From: Sinohyriopsis cumingii
Lineage: Eukaryota > Mollusca > Bivalvia > Unionida > Unionidae
DNA: 64,000 bases
Reading direction: 5' to 3'
Assembly: GCA_028554795.2 (NCBI GenBank)
Contig: CM068829.1
Span: 129,906,016 to 129,970,015, forward strand
Part shown: positions 1 through 11,462 of the stretch, piece by piece
Numbering within the stretch: position 1 is the first letter of the stretch
How the letters are laid out: the number at the start of each line of letters is the position of its first letter
Notes under the pieces: model-generated
Database searches by the model: none
Told to the model about the DNA's origin: nothing
Seen by the model: the letters and a program-made list of their open reading frames with translations, nothing else
Program-made: the position numbers and the translations under genes

Positions 1-475
1 TCCCACATTATGATTTCAAACATTCAGTGACAGAAACAGAAACACATTTGCAGATGTAAACACGCTTCTCCCGTGCCGCTTCAGTCCGATGTATTTCATG
101 TATAATTTGCACAGATGAATCCAGTCCAAAATCACAAACTTTTGTCGAATCGAAACAAAATACCAAAATCTATTCATTCCAGATCCATTGGAAAAGTTGT
201 TGCAATGCACATTCATTCACAATATGACTGCAAATTTCAATTTTAACTAGACACGCCATTTTCTTTTGAAAGTTATGTCGAGCGCGCAACTAAGTTCAAA
301 TTTATCTGGGCGGAGTTATGTGCGCATTAATAATGATGTTATTGTGTAATGACAAATCTGCGCTTGTGTATTTAGTTTGGAATATGGCATTCATTCATTT
401 ACGTTGTTTCTTGTAGTGTATTTTGTTTATATAATTAAACCTCAGGTAGAATAAAAAAATGAGCATATAATAAAA
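1..475. other. no gene recognised
   Basis: AT-rich sequence with only short chance reading frames and no protein similarity I recognise. It could be intron or intergenic sequence. Confidence 0.5.
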
Positions 476-600
476 AGGTTACTGCATTTGTATGGGAAAA
501 TATGAACTCGTTTTGTCGGAAGGATATACTGCACTCCCAAGGTCGTGCAGTATTCCATCCCAAAACTCGTTCATATTTTCCCATACAAATGCAGTAACCT
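476..600. repeat. 125 bp near-perfect palindrome (hairpin element)
   Basis: The arms run about 476-535 and 541-600 with a loop of only a few bases. The outer 32 bases of each arm, starting AGGTTACTGCATTTGTATGG, are perfectly complementary; the inner part has a few mismatches and small gaps. This is the form of a fold-back MITE or a processed hairpin locus. I could not identify a convincing target duplication in the flanks, so the mobile class is open. Confidence 0.8.
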
Positions 601-1254
601 GTAAATACTCAATGGCTTAAAAAAATGTTAAAATTGGTTTCACTGTTTTGGTTGCTGGGGCAAGCAAATAGCTATTAGGAAAGTCATCAAAAGCACAATT
701 TTGAACACGTCCTATTGTACAATATTTTATCAAATTTGGTCTGCAGTTTTATACAAGTCAAAATGTGATGTTGACAGACACAGGGCCAACCTAAAGTTAA
801 CACAGGTCCAGCCGAAACTTAACTGGCCTGAGAACAATAAGCTAGTGGTAATTTTGTACAATTAAGTTCAGAAGACATTTATATATCTCGCACCTAAGAC
901 ACAAAACATATATATTGTTATGTATATTTGTATTTAATTTGCATGTTGTGATTGACTTTTGTCCATAATTGAGGGTAGGAGTTTGGGCCTACCTGACTAA
1001 TGTTTTTTTTGTGTAAAATAACATATTACATAGCTAATATTTATGAAGATTGTTGAGTATATTTTTAGATAAATAATAATAACGTCTAGGTAAAAATGTT
1101 TGCTTGTATTTGGGTTCTTGACATTGGTTTTCTCCCTTGGGAATTCCTAGTCTACCTGATCTTTGCCATGTTCTTTATTAAAATTTAAGTAAAAGATCTG
1201 ATCTTGTTGACAATTTATCACATCAACACTAGAGGCTGTTGGTACACCAGCAAA
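601..1254. other. no gene recognised
   Basis: AT-rich noncoding sequence. No long reading frame, RNA gene or repeat is recognised. Confidence 0.5.
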
Positions 1255-1412
1255 TTCAAGATTGGAATTCATTTGGAACATCACTGGAATTAATTCAGAA
1301 TACTCTATGACTTCGCACTTGTCATAGAACCTTTTAAAATTTTACTTTGTATTCTTGGGAAATAAATTATTTGTTGAATTTTACTAAAATTGTTGGTTTT
1401 CACTCATTTTTG
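1255..1412 (+). repeat. dispersed repeat fragment, possibly a retroelement 3' end
   Basis: The order of motifs GGAATTAATTC, a short 'acttgt(c/g)atagaccttt' block, 'ttgtattct', and 'aatttgttga' followed by 'ttactaaa' recurs at 29200-29395 and, more weakly, at 61741-61930. The similarity extends over about 130 bp with gaps. The class is unknown; a LINE 3' end is one guess. Confidence 0.4.
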
Positions 1413-1419
1413 CTACATA

Positions 1420-2960
1420 CACCTCTCCCTCGAAAACTTGCGCACAACAGGGTCCACAAACAGAGACCGCACTATAAGCGAGGCACGAGTTACCAAGGGA
1501 CCTCCAAAAATTGTGAAAAAATCGCTTTAACATCGAGAAAACCGTAAGTGGGGGGGACCGGCGTTAGGAAACTGGGCTGTTTAATGACTGAATCCTCATT
1601 TTACAATCACGTCGATAATAATTTTTAATAATGCACTTTTTCTAATGAAGTTGTTCATTATTCAGTTTAAATAACATTTTTTTTCAAAATATCCAACATA
1701 TGAAAGATCATTCAAACTGGTTTGAACAACCATCACGTGTACGCGAAAAATCTGTGTATTACGTCACTGCTTTTTGTTTTCTTGATGAGTCCATGGTGGT
1801 GTTTAACAGTATCTTGCCAAATCCATAATTTGGGAACTAGACTAACTGTTGATACACCACCAAACAAGATTGCTTTTTTTCAAAAACACACGACATTTAT
1901 TTCGTAACACGTCTAAGTCAAAACTCAATTTTTATTGTTTAGTTAGTACATTGTTAATGTCGTGATTTCAGTGGAAGTAATAATGAAATTTCTTATCATC
2001 CCTGAGGACATCTCTAAATGCCAGTTCAAGAATTCTCTGAACCTCGCTTGCCCACAATGGTCCATATCTGTGAAATCAAGCTCGATATTTTACGAAGTAT
2101 TCATTTCACTTGGCTGCCTTGTTATCTTTGATGACAGTTATGAAAGAGTTGGTTAATTTAAGGTAGTTTCTGTTACATACACAATAACGTTTATTACAGT
2201 GTTCGATTGATCAAATGAAGTGAGTTCACCCGACATACGATTGAGGCCACTAGATTTTAAGTTAGTCCGATTTTTGTGCCTTTTAACTTTTCTTTTATTC
2301 CACCTCTTTTTTTTGTATATTTAAAAGACATAATTAATGTGATAATACGAAGGAGGCCAGCTTTTAATTCAGTGCAACAATACAACAAATACTTCCACAA
2401 TTCAGTTACCAAAACACGGTCAACACTTAATTAGGTTCTCAGAGAAACGCTCGCGGACATAGCTGTTATGGTAGATTGACACATTTTACGTTTAATTACA
2501 AGAGGACACATTGCATTTATGACGATTACACTTAAAAGGAACTAAAAGATGGAACTAGAACACAAAAATCAATTGATAAAAAAAATTATTTAATTTGTAT
2601 TTATTTATTAAAGTACTGCCTCCACTCGGCGTAAGTGACATTTTCATTGATCGAAATTTCCTTACATATCCTTAATTGCGGTGTACTAGAAATGTCGTTT
2701 GGAAAGAAAATGTAAAATATTGTATGAGCTATTTTTAAATTTGATATTTCATAGTGTTGATTAAAATTTCCAGGTCCTATCTACCGTTTTCAACGATAAA
2801 ATGAGAGATACATCAAAGTTTCCGTTACCAATTTTGATCGTGATTTTCTTCAAGGTCAACAAATTGGGATAAATTTTTGGGGTATTTTCGGGTTTAAAAA
2901 ATGGGATCCATGCCTGACGCTGCGTTATAAGCGGGGGCGCGAGTTATTGAGGGAGTGGTG
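1420..2960. mobile_element. TIR element, TA-flanked, copy 1 (1.54 kb)
   Basis: The left end reads CACCTCTCCCTCGAAAACTT and the right end, reversed, reads CACCACTCCCTCAATAACTC, giving a terminal inverted repeat of about 25 bp. Both ends abut a TA dinucleotide (1418-1419 and 2961-2962), the target duplication used by the Tc1/mariner superfamily. A second copy in the same orientation lies at 53541-55121 with the same ends. No intact transposase frame is present, so this copy is non-autonomous or decayed. A decayed minus-strand reading segment (about 1971-2147) is shared with copy 2. The superfamily call rests on the TA duplication only. Confidence 0.8.
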
Positions 2961-2962
2961 TA

Positions 2963-3704
2963 TGATGTAATGTGTATGTGTGTACAGTTAGCACAAAGAT
3001 TTATATTTTCACCTAAAGGGAATGAAGGGTGTATGTTAAATATACAGCATACAATCTACATATACTAGTATTTAAGCAACATACAAACAGGTAGTTGAAC
3101 ATGGTAGAGCACATTATTCATAATCTAGGGATCATAGGTTGGATACCTGTCCAGGTTCACTGCCTCACTTTTTCCTTGAATAAAGCACTTGGCTCCCATT
3201 GTATCAGTATGTTATTGCATGTCATGCTTTACAAGTGCCTTTAAATCCAGCCAACAGCTAAAACACCTCAGACTTGTCAAACACGTACAACCCATAATGT
3301 ATAAATGACAAGCAAATTTATTATGCAGTTTAATGGACGATCTGACATGAATTCAGCATTCCTCATCAGTGTAGTCGTTTTTAAGTATACCTCAATAATT
3401 CTATTCACACAACTGATTATCATCATTGGGTTTCAAAGTATTACACATCCATCTTTTTTTTGGTGAGATCTCGATTTTATTTTTTTGCGTCAGCATTCTG
3501 CTTTTGCATTTAGTGGAGTTATGGCCCCTGATGTGTTCATCCTGTCAAATATTTTGTGTGAATGTGTGTGTGTGTGTGTGAGAATACAAATATGTGTGTA
3601 TAGACAGACAAGCAGTTCTCTTAGCAGATAATTGGATGGCTACAGTGGATGAAATGTATATATAATGATGCATTAAATGCAAAATACCCTATAATGTTTT
3701 TGTT
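2963..3704. other. no gene; short (GT)n tract
   Basis: Noncoding AT-rich sequence. A (TG)9 microsatellite lies at about 3564-3581. Nothing else is recognised. Confidence 0.5.
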
Positions 3705-4740
3705 TTTAGCTATACTGGTCATACACCAAAAGAGCTACATGTAATAGGATGTCTTTTGTCTTTTGTCCATCATTTGTCATCCAATGTCCCAAATCCATCC
3801 AAGTTTGTTGTCGCTACTTCTCTTAAACTACTTGGATGAAACTTTGCAAACACATTCATCCGAACCTCTGTTTGGTCCTAAATGAAGATGGTGCTGCTTA
3901 GACATCCGATATGGCCACCACAACAGCCATCTTCAAATCTTGCAATTGCTACTCCTCCTCAATGAAAAGCCATATCATGATGTGGTTTTCACTTGAAGAC
4001 TATGATGTCTACTTGGTCATAAAGGAAAATGGTTCCCCTGGGACATCCAGTATGGCTGCCACAGTGGCCATCTTGAAAATGTTGCCACTGCTCCTTAATG
4101 GATGGTCATATCAACATAGGGGCTTTCGTGAAGTGACTTCTTATGGTGTCTAGTTTGTCTTAATGAACATAGTTCCATTGTGATGCCCATTATGCTTTCC
4201 ATAGCAGCTTCTTGAATGTCTTGCTATCACCTTTTCTGCACAGTAGAAAGTTAAATAGACATGGGTCTTTTGCCAAAAGACTGCTTATGATGTCTAGTTG
4301 GTACTAAATGAAAATGCTTCTTCTCATAGATCTAATATGGATTTTTTCTTTTGGTGTCTAATTGGTCCTAATAAAAATAGTGCTAAAGTGATGAATATGA
4401 CCACCATGGCAGCCATTTTGAATACCCTGTTATTCCTCCTAAATGAAAAAGTGACATGAGGTTTTCACCAGATTTTCACTGGTATGGATGGGGTTTTGCT
4501 TTTGTTGACTAGTTGGTTCTGATAAAAGTAGTGCCAATATGATGCCCAATTTAGTCACCAGGGGCAATATTGAATATTTTGTTTCTGATACTCAACCTGA
4601 ATGGATGGTCATGTAAATATTTGGTTTTCACTGAAAGTCTTCTAGTGGTGTCTAGTTGTTCCTAAAAGAAAATAGTACTGATCTGACATTCATTATGGCT
4701 ACCACTGCACCTATCTTGAAAATCTTGTATTACTAGGCCT
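3705..4740 (+). repeat. degenerate tandem array A, with leader (about 140 bp unit)
   Basis: A leader containing 'ctggtcatacaccaaaagagct' is followed by about six diverged units. Each unit carries a core like TATGGCCACCACAACAGCCA followed by 'tcttgaaaat', then 'ctcctnaatggatggtcata', 'aacatgggg(t)tttcac' and 'ggtgtctagttggtcctaaatg'. Cores start near 3911, 4051, 4190, 4336, 4397 and 4690. The same unit recurs in six other arrays in this window. The 80-aa frame at 3911-4153 is just the repeat read in one frame. Confidence 0.8.
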
Positions 4741-5500
4741 CCTTAACCCATTACTGCACAATGATGCTTTTTGATGTCAACCCCTTTACTGTGCAATGAT
4801 GCCTATTTGATGCCTTTCATGACAAGTCCAATTAAGGTACCCAATACTGCCAAAATTAAGTCTTTGTACATATAACTATCACATATGGCTTAGAGATTGA
4901 ATCTAGAAAATAAATATGAAGCAAATTTTTAGTTTAATTGTGGGATTAAAGCATCTGCGCTGTTAAATCAATGCGCATCTGTTTAACATCAAGCCTGCCA
5001 TTTTGTAAATATGTGCTCTATATCCTGTTGTTGTAACATGAAATCACTTCAAAATTTGAATATTATAGTGTAAAGGTTTTTGCTATATCCACAGGAATAT
5101 GCAATTTTTTAAACTAGTTCATTTAATTGGTGACAAGTTTTCACCAAAATTTAGTAAGAGTAGAGTTGAGCAAACTTTGAACTTTGCTTAAATTTATAGA
5201 TGTCTTATCAGCAAAAAGATGTGAGCAACAATCACCAATTTCTCGAAAATATTTATTTTTGATATTTATAAAACATTAGCCCACTATTTTTAATAACAAA
5301 CATTACAACAAATATACAAATGAAATCCTCAAATGTCTATTTTTAGAAATGAGAAAGAATTGTAGGTCACATGGCATGGCAAATTTCAGCTAAACTCTGC
5401 TTGTTTATCGCAGTAGAATAGGGGATATGTCCTTCAAGAAATGTGTTTCAGTACTTTAAAATCTTTATTTAATATCCACTATTGGTTTTAAGTAGATTTT
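4741..5500. other. no gene; small 'ctgcacaatgatgc' duplication
   Basis: AT-rich noncoding sequence. At 4747-4815 a roughly 31-bp phrase with 'actgngcaatgatgc' occurs twice. No coding signal is seen. Confidence 0.5.
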
Positions 5501-5645
5501 GTGAGTGAATGAAGCATTTGAGTGTCACAAGTTAGTTGATGCACAATGGTGAGTCCATTTATGAATGAATGAAACATTTTAGTGTCACGCTTAAGTTGAT
5601 GCACAATGGCAAGTCTATCAATGAATGAAGCATTTCACATTTTGA
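5500..5645. repeat. short tandem duplication (about 60 bp unit)
   Basis: The phrase 'tgaatgaa(g/a)catt(t)' followed by 'agtgtcac' and 'agttgatgcacaatgg' occurs twice in tandem at about 5502 and 5562. A partial third start lies at about 5621. Confidence 0.7.
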
Positions 5646-7984
5646 AAACCATTAAAATCATTATATAGACCTTAGATTGCATATGAATACTGATTTCAGG
5701 CTTGTTTCAATTTTTTTCCACCAACTTTCAAAGAGCTTCTAAAATGTTTGCTTTTAATAAATAGCAAACGATAACTACTACTTAAAAAAATGCATTTCAA
5801 GTTGTATTCTGAATTGATAATGAGAAGGTAGGATGGCTGAACAATTATAATGTTTCATTAACAAGTGATACAGAGATAAATTATCAAGAGTTTTCTAAAT
5901 AAGCAACAACACTGATCATACTACATGATATAAGTTTCACCTTCATGATTTTGCTTTTGAGAAAATGTGTGGTTTTAAATTTAAGGAATATAGTACATGC
6001 AGTATAATAACATTTATAATTAAAATATAATGTGAACAAGTAATTTTAAACAGTCCAATTAGGAAAGATCGAGAATTTGAAAAACACACGACTTGTAGGT
6101 GCAATCGAGAGATACTGTTACTGCAGCCAACGTAACATAATTTGGTACGTCAAAGTAATGATTTTCTAGTTGTCACAGACACTAAAGGGCACTTACAGTA
6201 TTTGCGGGCCTATAAGTTGATGCAGAGTATAAGTCAAATCAGCAAATTTGACAAATTTTCCATCCTTCATCCTTATATAAGTCAATGCTGAGTATAAGAC
6301 AAGGCCAGATCAACACCTCGGATTGTGTTTTTCACTTTGTTCCACACAGCATCATGATTTTATCCTACCTGTAACTCAGTAACCTTTCCAGTCAGGATCA
6401 TTAAATGTAACTAAAAGTACCTAATTTATTTCACAAGACGTATTTTAAATGTATTATGTAGTTTTAACTACATATAATGATGCTGAGCCAAAAATTTATT
6501 GAGTTATAAATAGGATAAAACTTGCGATAATGTGTGGAATTAAGTTATAATAACTTCTGGTTTCATAAATATTAAAAGTATCAATGTATGCTATTTCAGA
6601 TGACCAGCAATAGGGAAATGCATCATTAATACTAAAATGCACTTTCCGGAGGGTTGGGGATGGTAAGGATGCATATGTATTTCATCACATTTTTCTTTTT
6701 GAACTTAATGATCAAAAAAATATGGTCCAATATATGAGAGAAAGAGAATGTTCAGCTTTTTGTGGATTTATTTTTCTTTCTTTTTTTAAAACTATTGCAC
6801 CTGTGTTGCTAAAGCTTTTTCAAAGAGAGAAAACAATAAATAAAACAATAAATGTAAACTATGAAAATACGTACCATACTCCTACAGGGTTTAAATATTC
6901 ACAATAGTTATATCCAGATAGACTCAATTAGGTTAAATCCCTGAATGACCATTTTGCATGCTGTCTAATTTTCTTTAAGTATAATGACCTCTCCTTTTCC
7001 AACAATTAGATTTTGTTTAAAGTGCATGTACTCTTCCTATACTTAGGCAGCAACTGTTTTTAATCTTTGCTTATGCTAGATGTACCTTAAATTGCTGTCG
7101 GTTCCGTCGGCAAGTTCAAAAATGCCACTGGCCGAGAAATTTACAATAGTAACCACCTGGCATTTCCGTTAACTATATGGTACGGTATTCATAATACCCA
7201 TGGGTAGCCACATTTCGCTATTTGTAGAATTGCTAATCTGATTTGGTCTGCAGAATCTTGACCTCAAAAAGGTGTTATCTTGGAATGACTGAATACAGCC
7301 ATAGCGTATTTAATTAGCATGTTGATACCACTACAAAGCCATGTGATTCCTGTAATAATGTAAGTGGAAACAAAAATTAGAAGAAATCACATAACTAGTT
7401 GTATTAATTAATAATAGAATATGGTACTGCACTTGTACACCAGTAAAATCAGTCATCAGGTAAGTGAACAATACAATTTACAATCGTGAAGACATCTGTC
7501 TGTCTGTTTGTCTCTCTCTCAGTGGGGCATACAGATTATTTGATTATTAGGCACAAGAAGAAAATTGTGATGGAATGTCTTTCTTATGGTTATTCATCTT
7601 CCAACTTGTAAATTCTAATGTACATATATGTAATTAAATTTAAACAATGTATATTACAAACAACATGCATAACTGGTGCATGCTGCTTTTAATCTGATCG
7701 ATGTTAGTTTTTAATACTGACGATCATGTAATTGTTTAAAATACTTGTTGGATCTTGTATTTGTTCATACATCATCTCTTTTCCAAAATAAATATTTTTT
7801 GCACATTATTTTTCGTAGTCTTGGAGAATTATTTTCCATACAAAAAATATGATAAAGTGATTTGGATGACATAATCCGTTGACCTTTTTGACAGTTTCAT
7901 GGCTTATGAAGAAATTTTCTAAAATTACATTTTTGATGCAGCAGTTCATCATATTTTGTAATACTAAAGATTTGCCATCTTTGG
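5646..7984. other. no gene recognised
   Basis: AT-rich noncoding sequence with only short open frames. A short phrase around 6200-6300, in which 'gcagagtataagtca' is echoed by 'gctgagtataagaca', suggests an old decayed repeat that cannot be placed in a class. Confidence 0.45.
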
Positions 7985-8880
7985 CACTAAGAACTCAGAC
8001 TAGATAGAATTAAAGGGATGCTTTACTAGTCGGTACTCAAACTAGATAGAAATAAATGGATGCTTTACTACTCAGTCCTCAGACTAGATATAAATACAGT
8101 GGAACCTGTCTTGAAAGACCACCCCTTCTGCCAAAACATAATGGTCTCTCATGACAGGTGGTCTCTCATAACAGGTTATAACACTATATAATCTCTAAAT
8201 CTGTACATGGAGAACCTGGTCTCTCAAGACAGGCGGTCTCTCATAGCAGTGGTCTCTCAAGACAGGTTTTACTGTAAAGGGATGCTCTACCACTCAGTAC
8301 TCAGACTAGATAGATATAAAGGGATGCTCTTCTAGTCAGTACTCAAACTAGATAGAAATAAAGGGATGCTCTACTAGTCAGTACTCAGACTAGATAGAAA
8401 TAAAGGGATGCTCTACCACTCGGTACTCAGACTAGATAGAAATAAATGGATGCTCTACCATAACTCAGTACTCAGACTAGATAGAAATAAAGGGATGCTC
8501 TACCAGTCAGTACTCAAACTAGATAGAGATAAAGGGATGCTCTACTAGTCAGTACTCAGACTAGATAGAAATAAAGGGATGCTCTACTAGTCAGTACTCA
8601 GACTAGATAGAAATAAAGGGATGCTCTACCACTCAGTACTCAGACTAGATAGAAATAAATGGATGCTCTACCATAACTCAGTACTCAGACTAGATAGAAA
8701 TAAAGGGATGCTCTACCAGTCAGTACTCAAACTAGATAGAGATAAAGGGATGCTCTACCAGTCAGTACTCAGACTAGATAAAAATAAAGGGATGCTCTAC
8801 CAGTCAATACTCAAACTAGATAGAGATAAAGGGATGCTCTACCAGTTAGTACTCAGACTAGATAGAAATAAAGGGATATT
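7985..8880. repeat. 42-bp minisatellite, interrupted by a MITE
   Basis: The unit 'agtactcagactagatagaa' + 'ataaagggatgctctaccagtc' (42 bp) is repeated about 17 times. The first three units are separated from the rest by the MITE at 8097-8274. Variant 45-bp units carrying 'ccataactcag' recur 213 bp apart (8458 and 8671), so a five-unit block was itself duplicated. Because 42 and 45 are multiples of three, one frame stays open for 112 codons at 8621-8959 (14-residue period, MLYQSVLRLDRNKG); I do not regard it as a gene. Confidence 0.95.
8097..8274. mobile_element. mariner-type MITE, copy 1 (178 bp)
   Basis: Inverted ends: CAGTGGAACCTGTCTTGAAA at the left, and CAGTAAAACCTGTCTTGAGA when the right end is reversed. 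TA flanks both sides (8095-8096, 8275-8276). Removing the element plus one TA restores an ordinary 42-bp minisatellite unit, so the insertion site is exact. Relatives lie at 46395-46569 (opposite orientation) and 54034-54196. There is no coding capacity; mobility would depend on a Tc1/mariner transposase encoded elsewhere. Confidence 0.9.
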
Positions 8881-8959
8881 CCACCACATTTGCCCTAATG
8901 CCCATCACATTGCCCTTTCTAGCATCACTCCCCTGTCATCAATATCACTAAAATACTAA

Positions 8960-9870
8960 AACTGCTGTGTTTTATTTAATACAGAATACTTGTGTGAGTG
9001 GAAGATTTTGTTCTTTATTTGTAAAAGGATGACATCCTAAATTTTGTCAACAAATATGTGTTCTTAGTTCATAAATACTTTGTATATGTATGCCATTTTT
9101 ATTATATTAGAAAGATTACCCCTTTGACCAAAAATGTGCCACTATTGTAAAAGGTGCCCCTTTTGCACACCCCTCTGAAATTTTATTTTTTATATAACTT
9201 GAGCGTTCATTTTAAAATAGCTTGTTTTTCAATCGAACCTAAAAGGTGATGCTTTCTATTTCTCAGGTGAAATGAAAATATTTATTTTGGCAACTAATAT
9301 TTGTTTTTGTTTTTAATCAGAGAGTCAAAGGAGCTTATAATTAATTATTTTCTGATTATGTTCTCCAACACATAGATATTACAATCAAGTGTTACTAAAC
9401 AAATTTCAGAAACAGATTTCCTGTGAAATTCTTTGTAATTACTAATTCACAGTTAAATCTCATTCATGTCATAGGAAAAAAGTCATCTCTAGAACAATCT
9501 GTTACTAAAAGTATAATATAGAATGTGGTAAACATCAGATAGGCTCTGATCCTGACCCAAATAAATATGTTTACTTCTATTGATAATGATCCTAATATTT
9601 AACCCACTCTCATAGATAAAATATTAGCTAGGTATTATTTGTTCACAAAATAAAAGCATCATCTGTGTCTCTAGTCTGGAATACAGTGAGTTGTTTATGG
9701 ACAGGGTCAAGTCCAAAGTACAATTACAACTTAAAATCATATAGAAAAACTAACAAATACAAATTAAATGCACGTAACACATAATATACAGCCAAAACTT
9801 TTCTTGACATAATAATAACTTAAACAATCCATGCTAAATAATTTGAAGATCTTGGTTTTCTCAATCAATA
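8960..9870. other. no gene recognised
   Basis: AT-rich noncoding sequence without recognisable features. Confidence 0.5.
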
Positions 9871-10175
9871 ATTTAGAAAGCATGATGAAATTGGCAAGAA
9901 AGTTGGTTCTAAATGAAAATGGTAACAATCAAACATCCAGTGTGGCCATCGAGGCAGCTATCTTGAAAATATTGACTAATTGTAACAATCAATTGGCAGT
10001 GAATGAAAATAGTGTGAATTGGACCTAAAAATGTCTGCCATTATGAAAATCTTAATTCTCCTGGATGGTCATATTAACATGGTTCTTTCACCAAAAGTCT
10101 TCTGATGGTATTGAGTTTGTCCTAAATGAAAATGATTCCAATCTTACATTAAATATGGCTGCAAAAGTGAAAGTC
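9870..10175 (+). repeat. degenerate array A, second locus (two to three units)
   Basis: The unit of the 3705-4740 array recurs: 'ggttctaaatgaaaatgg', 'tgtggccatcgaggcagctatcttgaaaat', 'ctcctggatggtcatattaacatgg' and 'gagtttgtcctaaatgaaaatg'. It is strongly diverged. Confidence 0.7.
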
Positions 10176-10484
10176 ATATTACACAAGAATATCGGAGAGA
10201 ATTTAAACACTCAGCAGTTTCATTGAAGAAATGGTCTTGAATTCCTTTTCAGACAGTAATTTGTCAGTCCCTTTGAGGGATACTTGTTGCTTTTTGTTGG
10301 AACTAATTACAGAATTAAAGTTAAAATTGACAAGTTTGTATTTTTTCCCATTTGCTAATTATGTGTTGATGAAACTTTGTTTGAATGCATTTATTAGCTA
10401 ACATATATGATGTACATGAGATCTACTGTACCCAGTGTTGGCATCAGTGTCTGTGTCTGCACAGACAAAAGCATGTACATATGT

Positions 10485-10743
10485 ACATCTTGACTGAGGG
10501 GCCCCGAGTGGCTGAGTGGTCTAAAGCGCTCACCATTCTTGATCACTGCCATCTCACCTCTGTCTGCATGGGTTCAAGTCCAAGGATCGGCTAGCATGGG
10601 TATGTGTGAAAGCCTGCCAGTAGCTTCTCATGGGTCAGTGGTTCTTCCCTGGGTATTCCAGTTATACTGGCTGCCATGTATAGCCTATCTTGTGCTGAAA
10701 AATAGCGTTAAACCCTAGAACAACAACAACAACATCTTGACTG
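10485..10743 (+). mobile_element. tRNA-headed SINE (family 1), complete, with 12-bp target duplication
   Basis: The 235 bp element (10497-10731) is flanked on both sides by ACATCTTGACTG (10485-10496, 10732-10743). Its head resembles a class II tRNA (serine/leucine type): A-box-like TGGCTGAGTGGTCTAAAGCG, an insert containing 'gatcactgccatctcacc', then B-box-like GGGTTCAAGTCC. The body contains 'gccagtagcttctcatgggtcagtggttctt' and 'gccatgtatagcctat', and the tail is 'gcgttaaaccct' plus (AAC)n. Copies lie at 24960-25204, 47437-47650, 57563-57800 and 62631-62857. The perfect duplication suggests a fairly young insertion. Confidence 0.93.
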
Positions 10744-11425
10744 CATCACAGCCTTTCTTTCTTCCAGGATCCAGGGTTTGGAGTGGATTTCATGGCACAT
10801 ATCCCGTAGAGAAAGGGCTAATGGGGCTAATCCTGTACACCAAAAAATGTGCATTAGTTGTACATTGCTGCTTATGTTTTGCATTTAGTTTTTAGTAGTG
10901 TATACACATTGTTATGCCTGGGATCATGACATTTGGAATGAAGATGCATTTTGATTAATACTGCAGTGTGATCAATATTTCATGCTTCATTGACCTTGAT
11001 GAAATTTTATGTTTTGTTATTTAAGCTCCATTAATGCTGGAATCATCAACCAGTAGGACTGTATGCATCTCTCTTATGCTAGAATCATCAGTTTATAGGA
11101 CTGTATGCATCTCTTTTAATAACACACAATTAAAACAAAAGATCTCCTGCATTTTAATTGTTACTGACTTGGTTAAGCTTTCATATTTAACTTATGACTA
11201 AATAGGTTTTAAATAGTTTTTTTGCACCCTGTGACCTATGTTGCATGCAGCAGCTTGGGATCAATCTGAAGCACCATTCATGCAAGAATCATCAGACTAA
11301 ATATGTTTTCATTAGTACAGCACCATTACAATAAAAGGGCACTGACTTGCATTTACTAATCAATAATAATTTTTTCAATTTTGCTCATGATTACATGATT
11401 TATAAGATCAATCTCTCTGTGATAT
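10744..11425. other. no gene; one ~50-bp tandem duplication
   Basis: At 11033-11125 the phrase 'tgctggaatcatca', then 'aggactgtatgcatctct', occurs twice in tandem. A third weaker 'gcaagaatcatcag' appears near 11280. Otherwise the stretch is featureless. Confidence 0.6.
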
Positions 11426-11462
11426 ATATGTGTGTGTGCGTATGTGTATATATATATATAAT
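11426..11462. repeat. (TA)/(TG) microsatellite at LINE 3' end
   Basis: 'atatatatgtgtgtgtgcgtatgtgtatatatatatat' directly abuts the 3' end of the minus-strand LINE, a position where LINE tails often decay into or start from simple repeats. Confidence 0.8.

Noticed and set aside
8621..8959. 112-aa frame with 14-residue repeats (MLYQSVLRLDRNKG)
   Set aside because: It is the 42-bp minisatellite read in one frame; the period is a multiple of three, and the frame begins and ends within the array without any domain.
10500..10575. tRNA gene (serine/leucine type)
   Set aside because: The head has A- and B-box-like sequence but no proper acceptor stem pairing was found, and it continues into a SINE body with a tail and target duplication.
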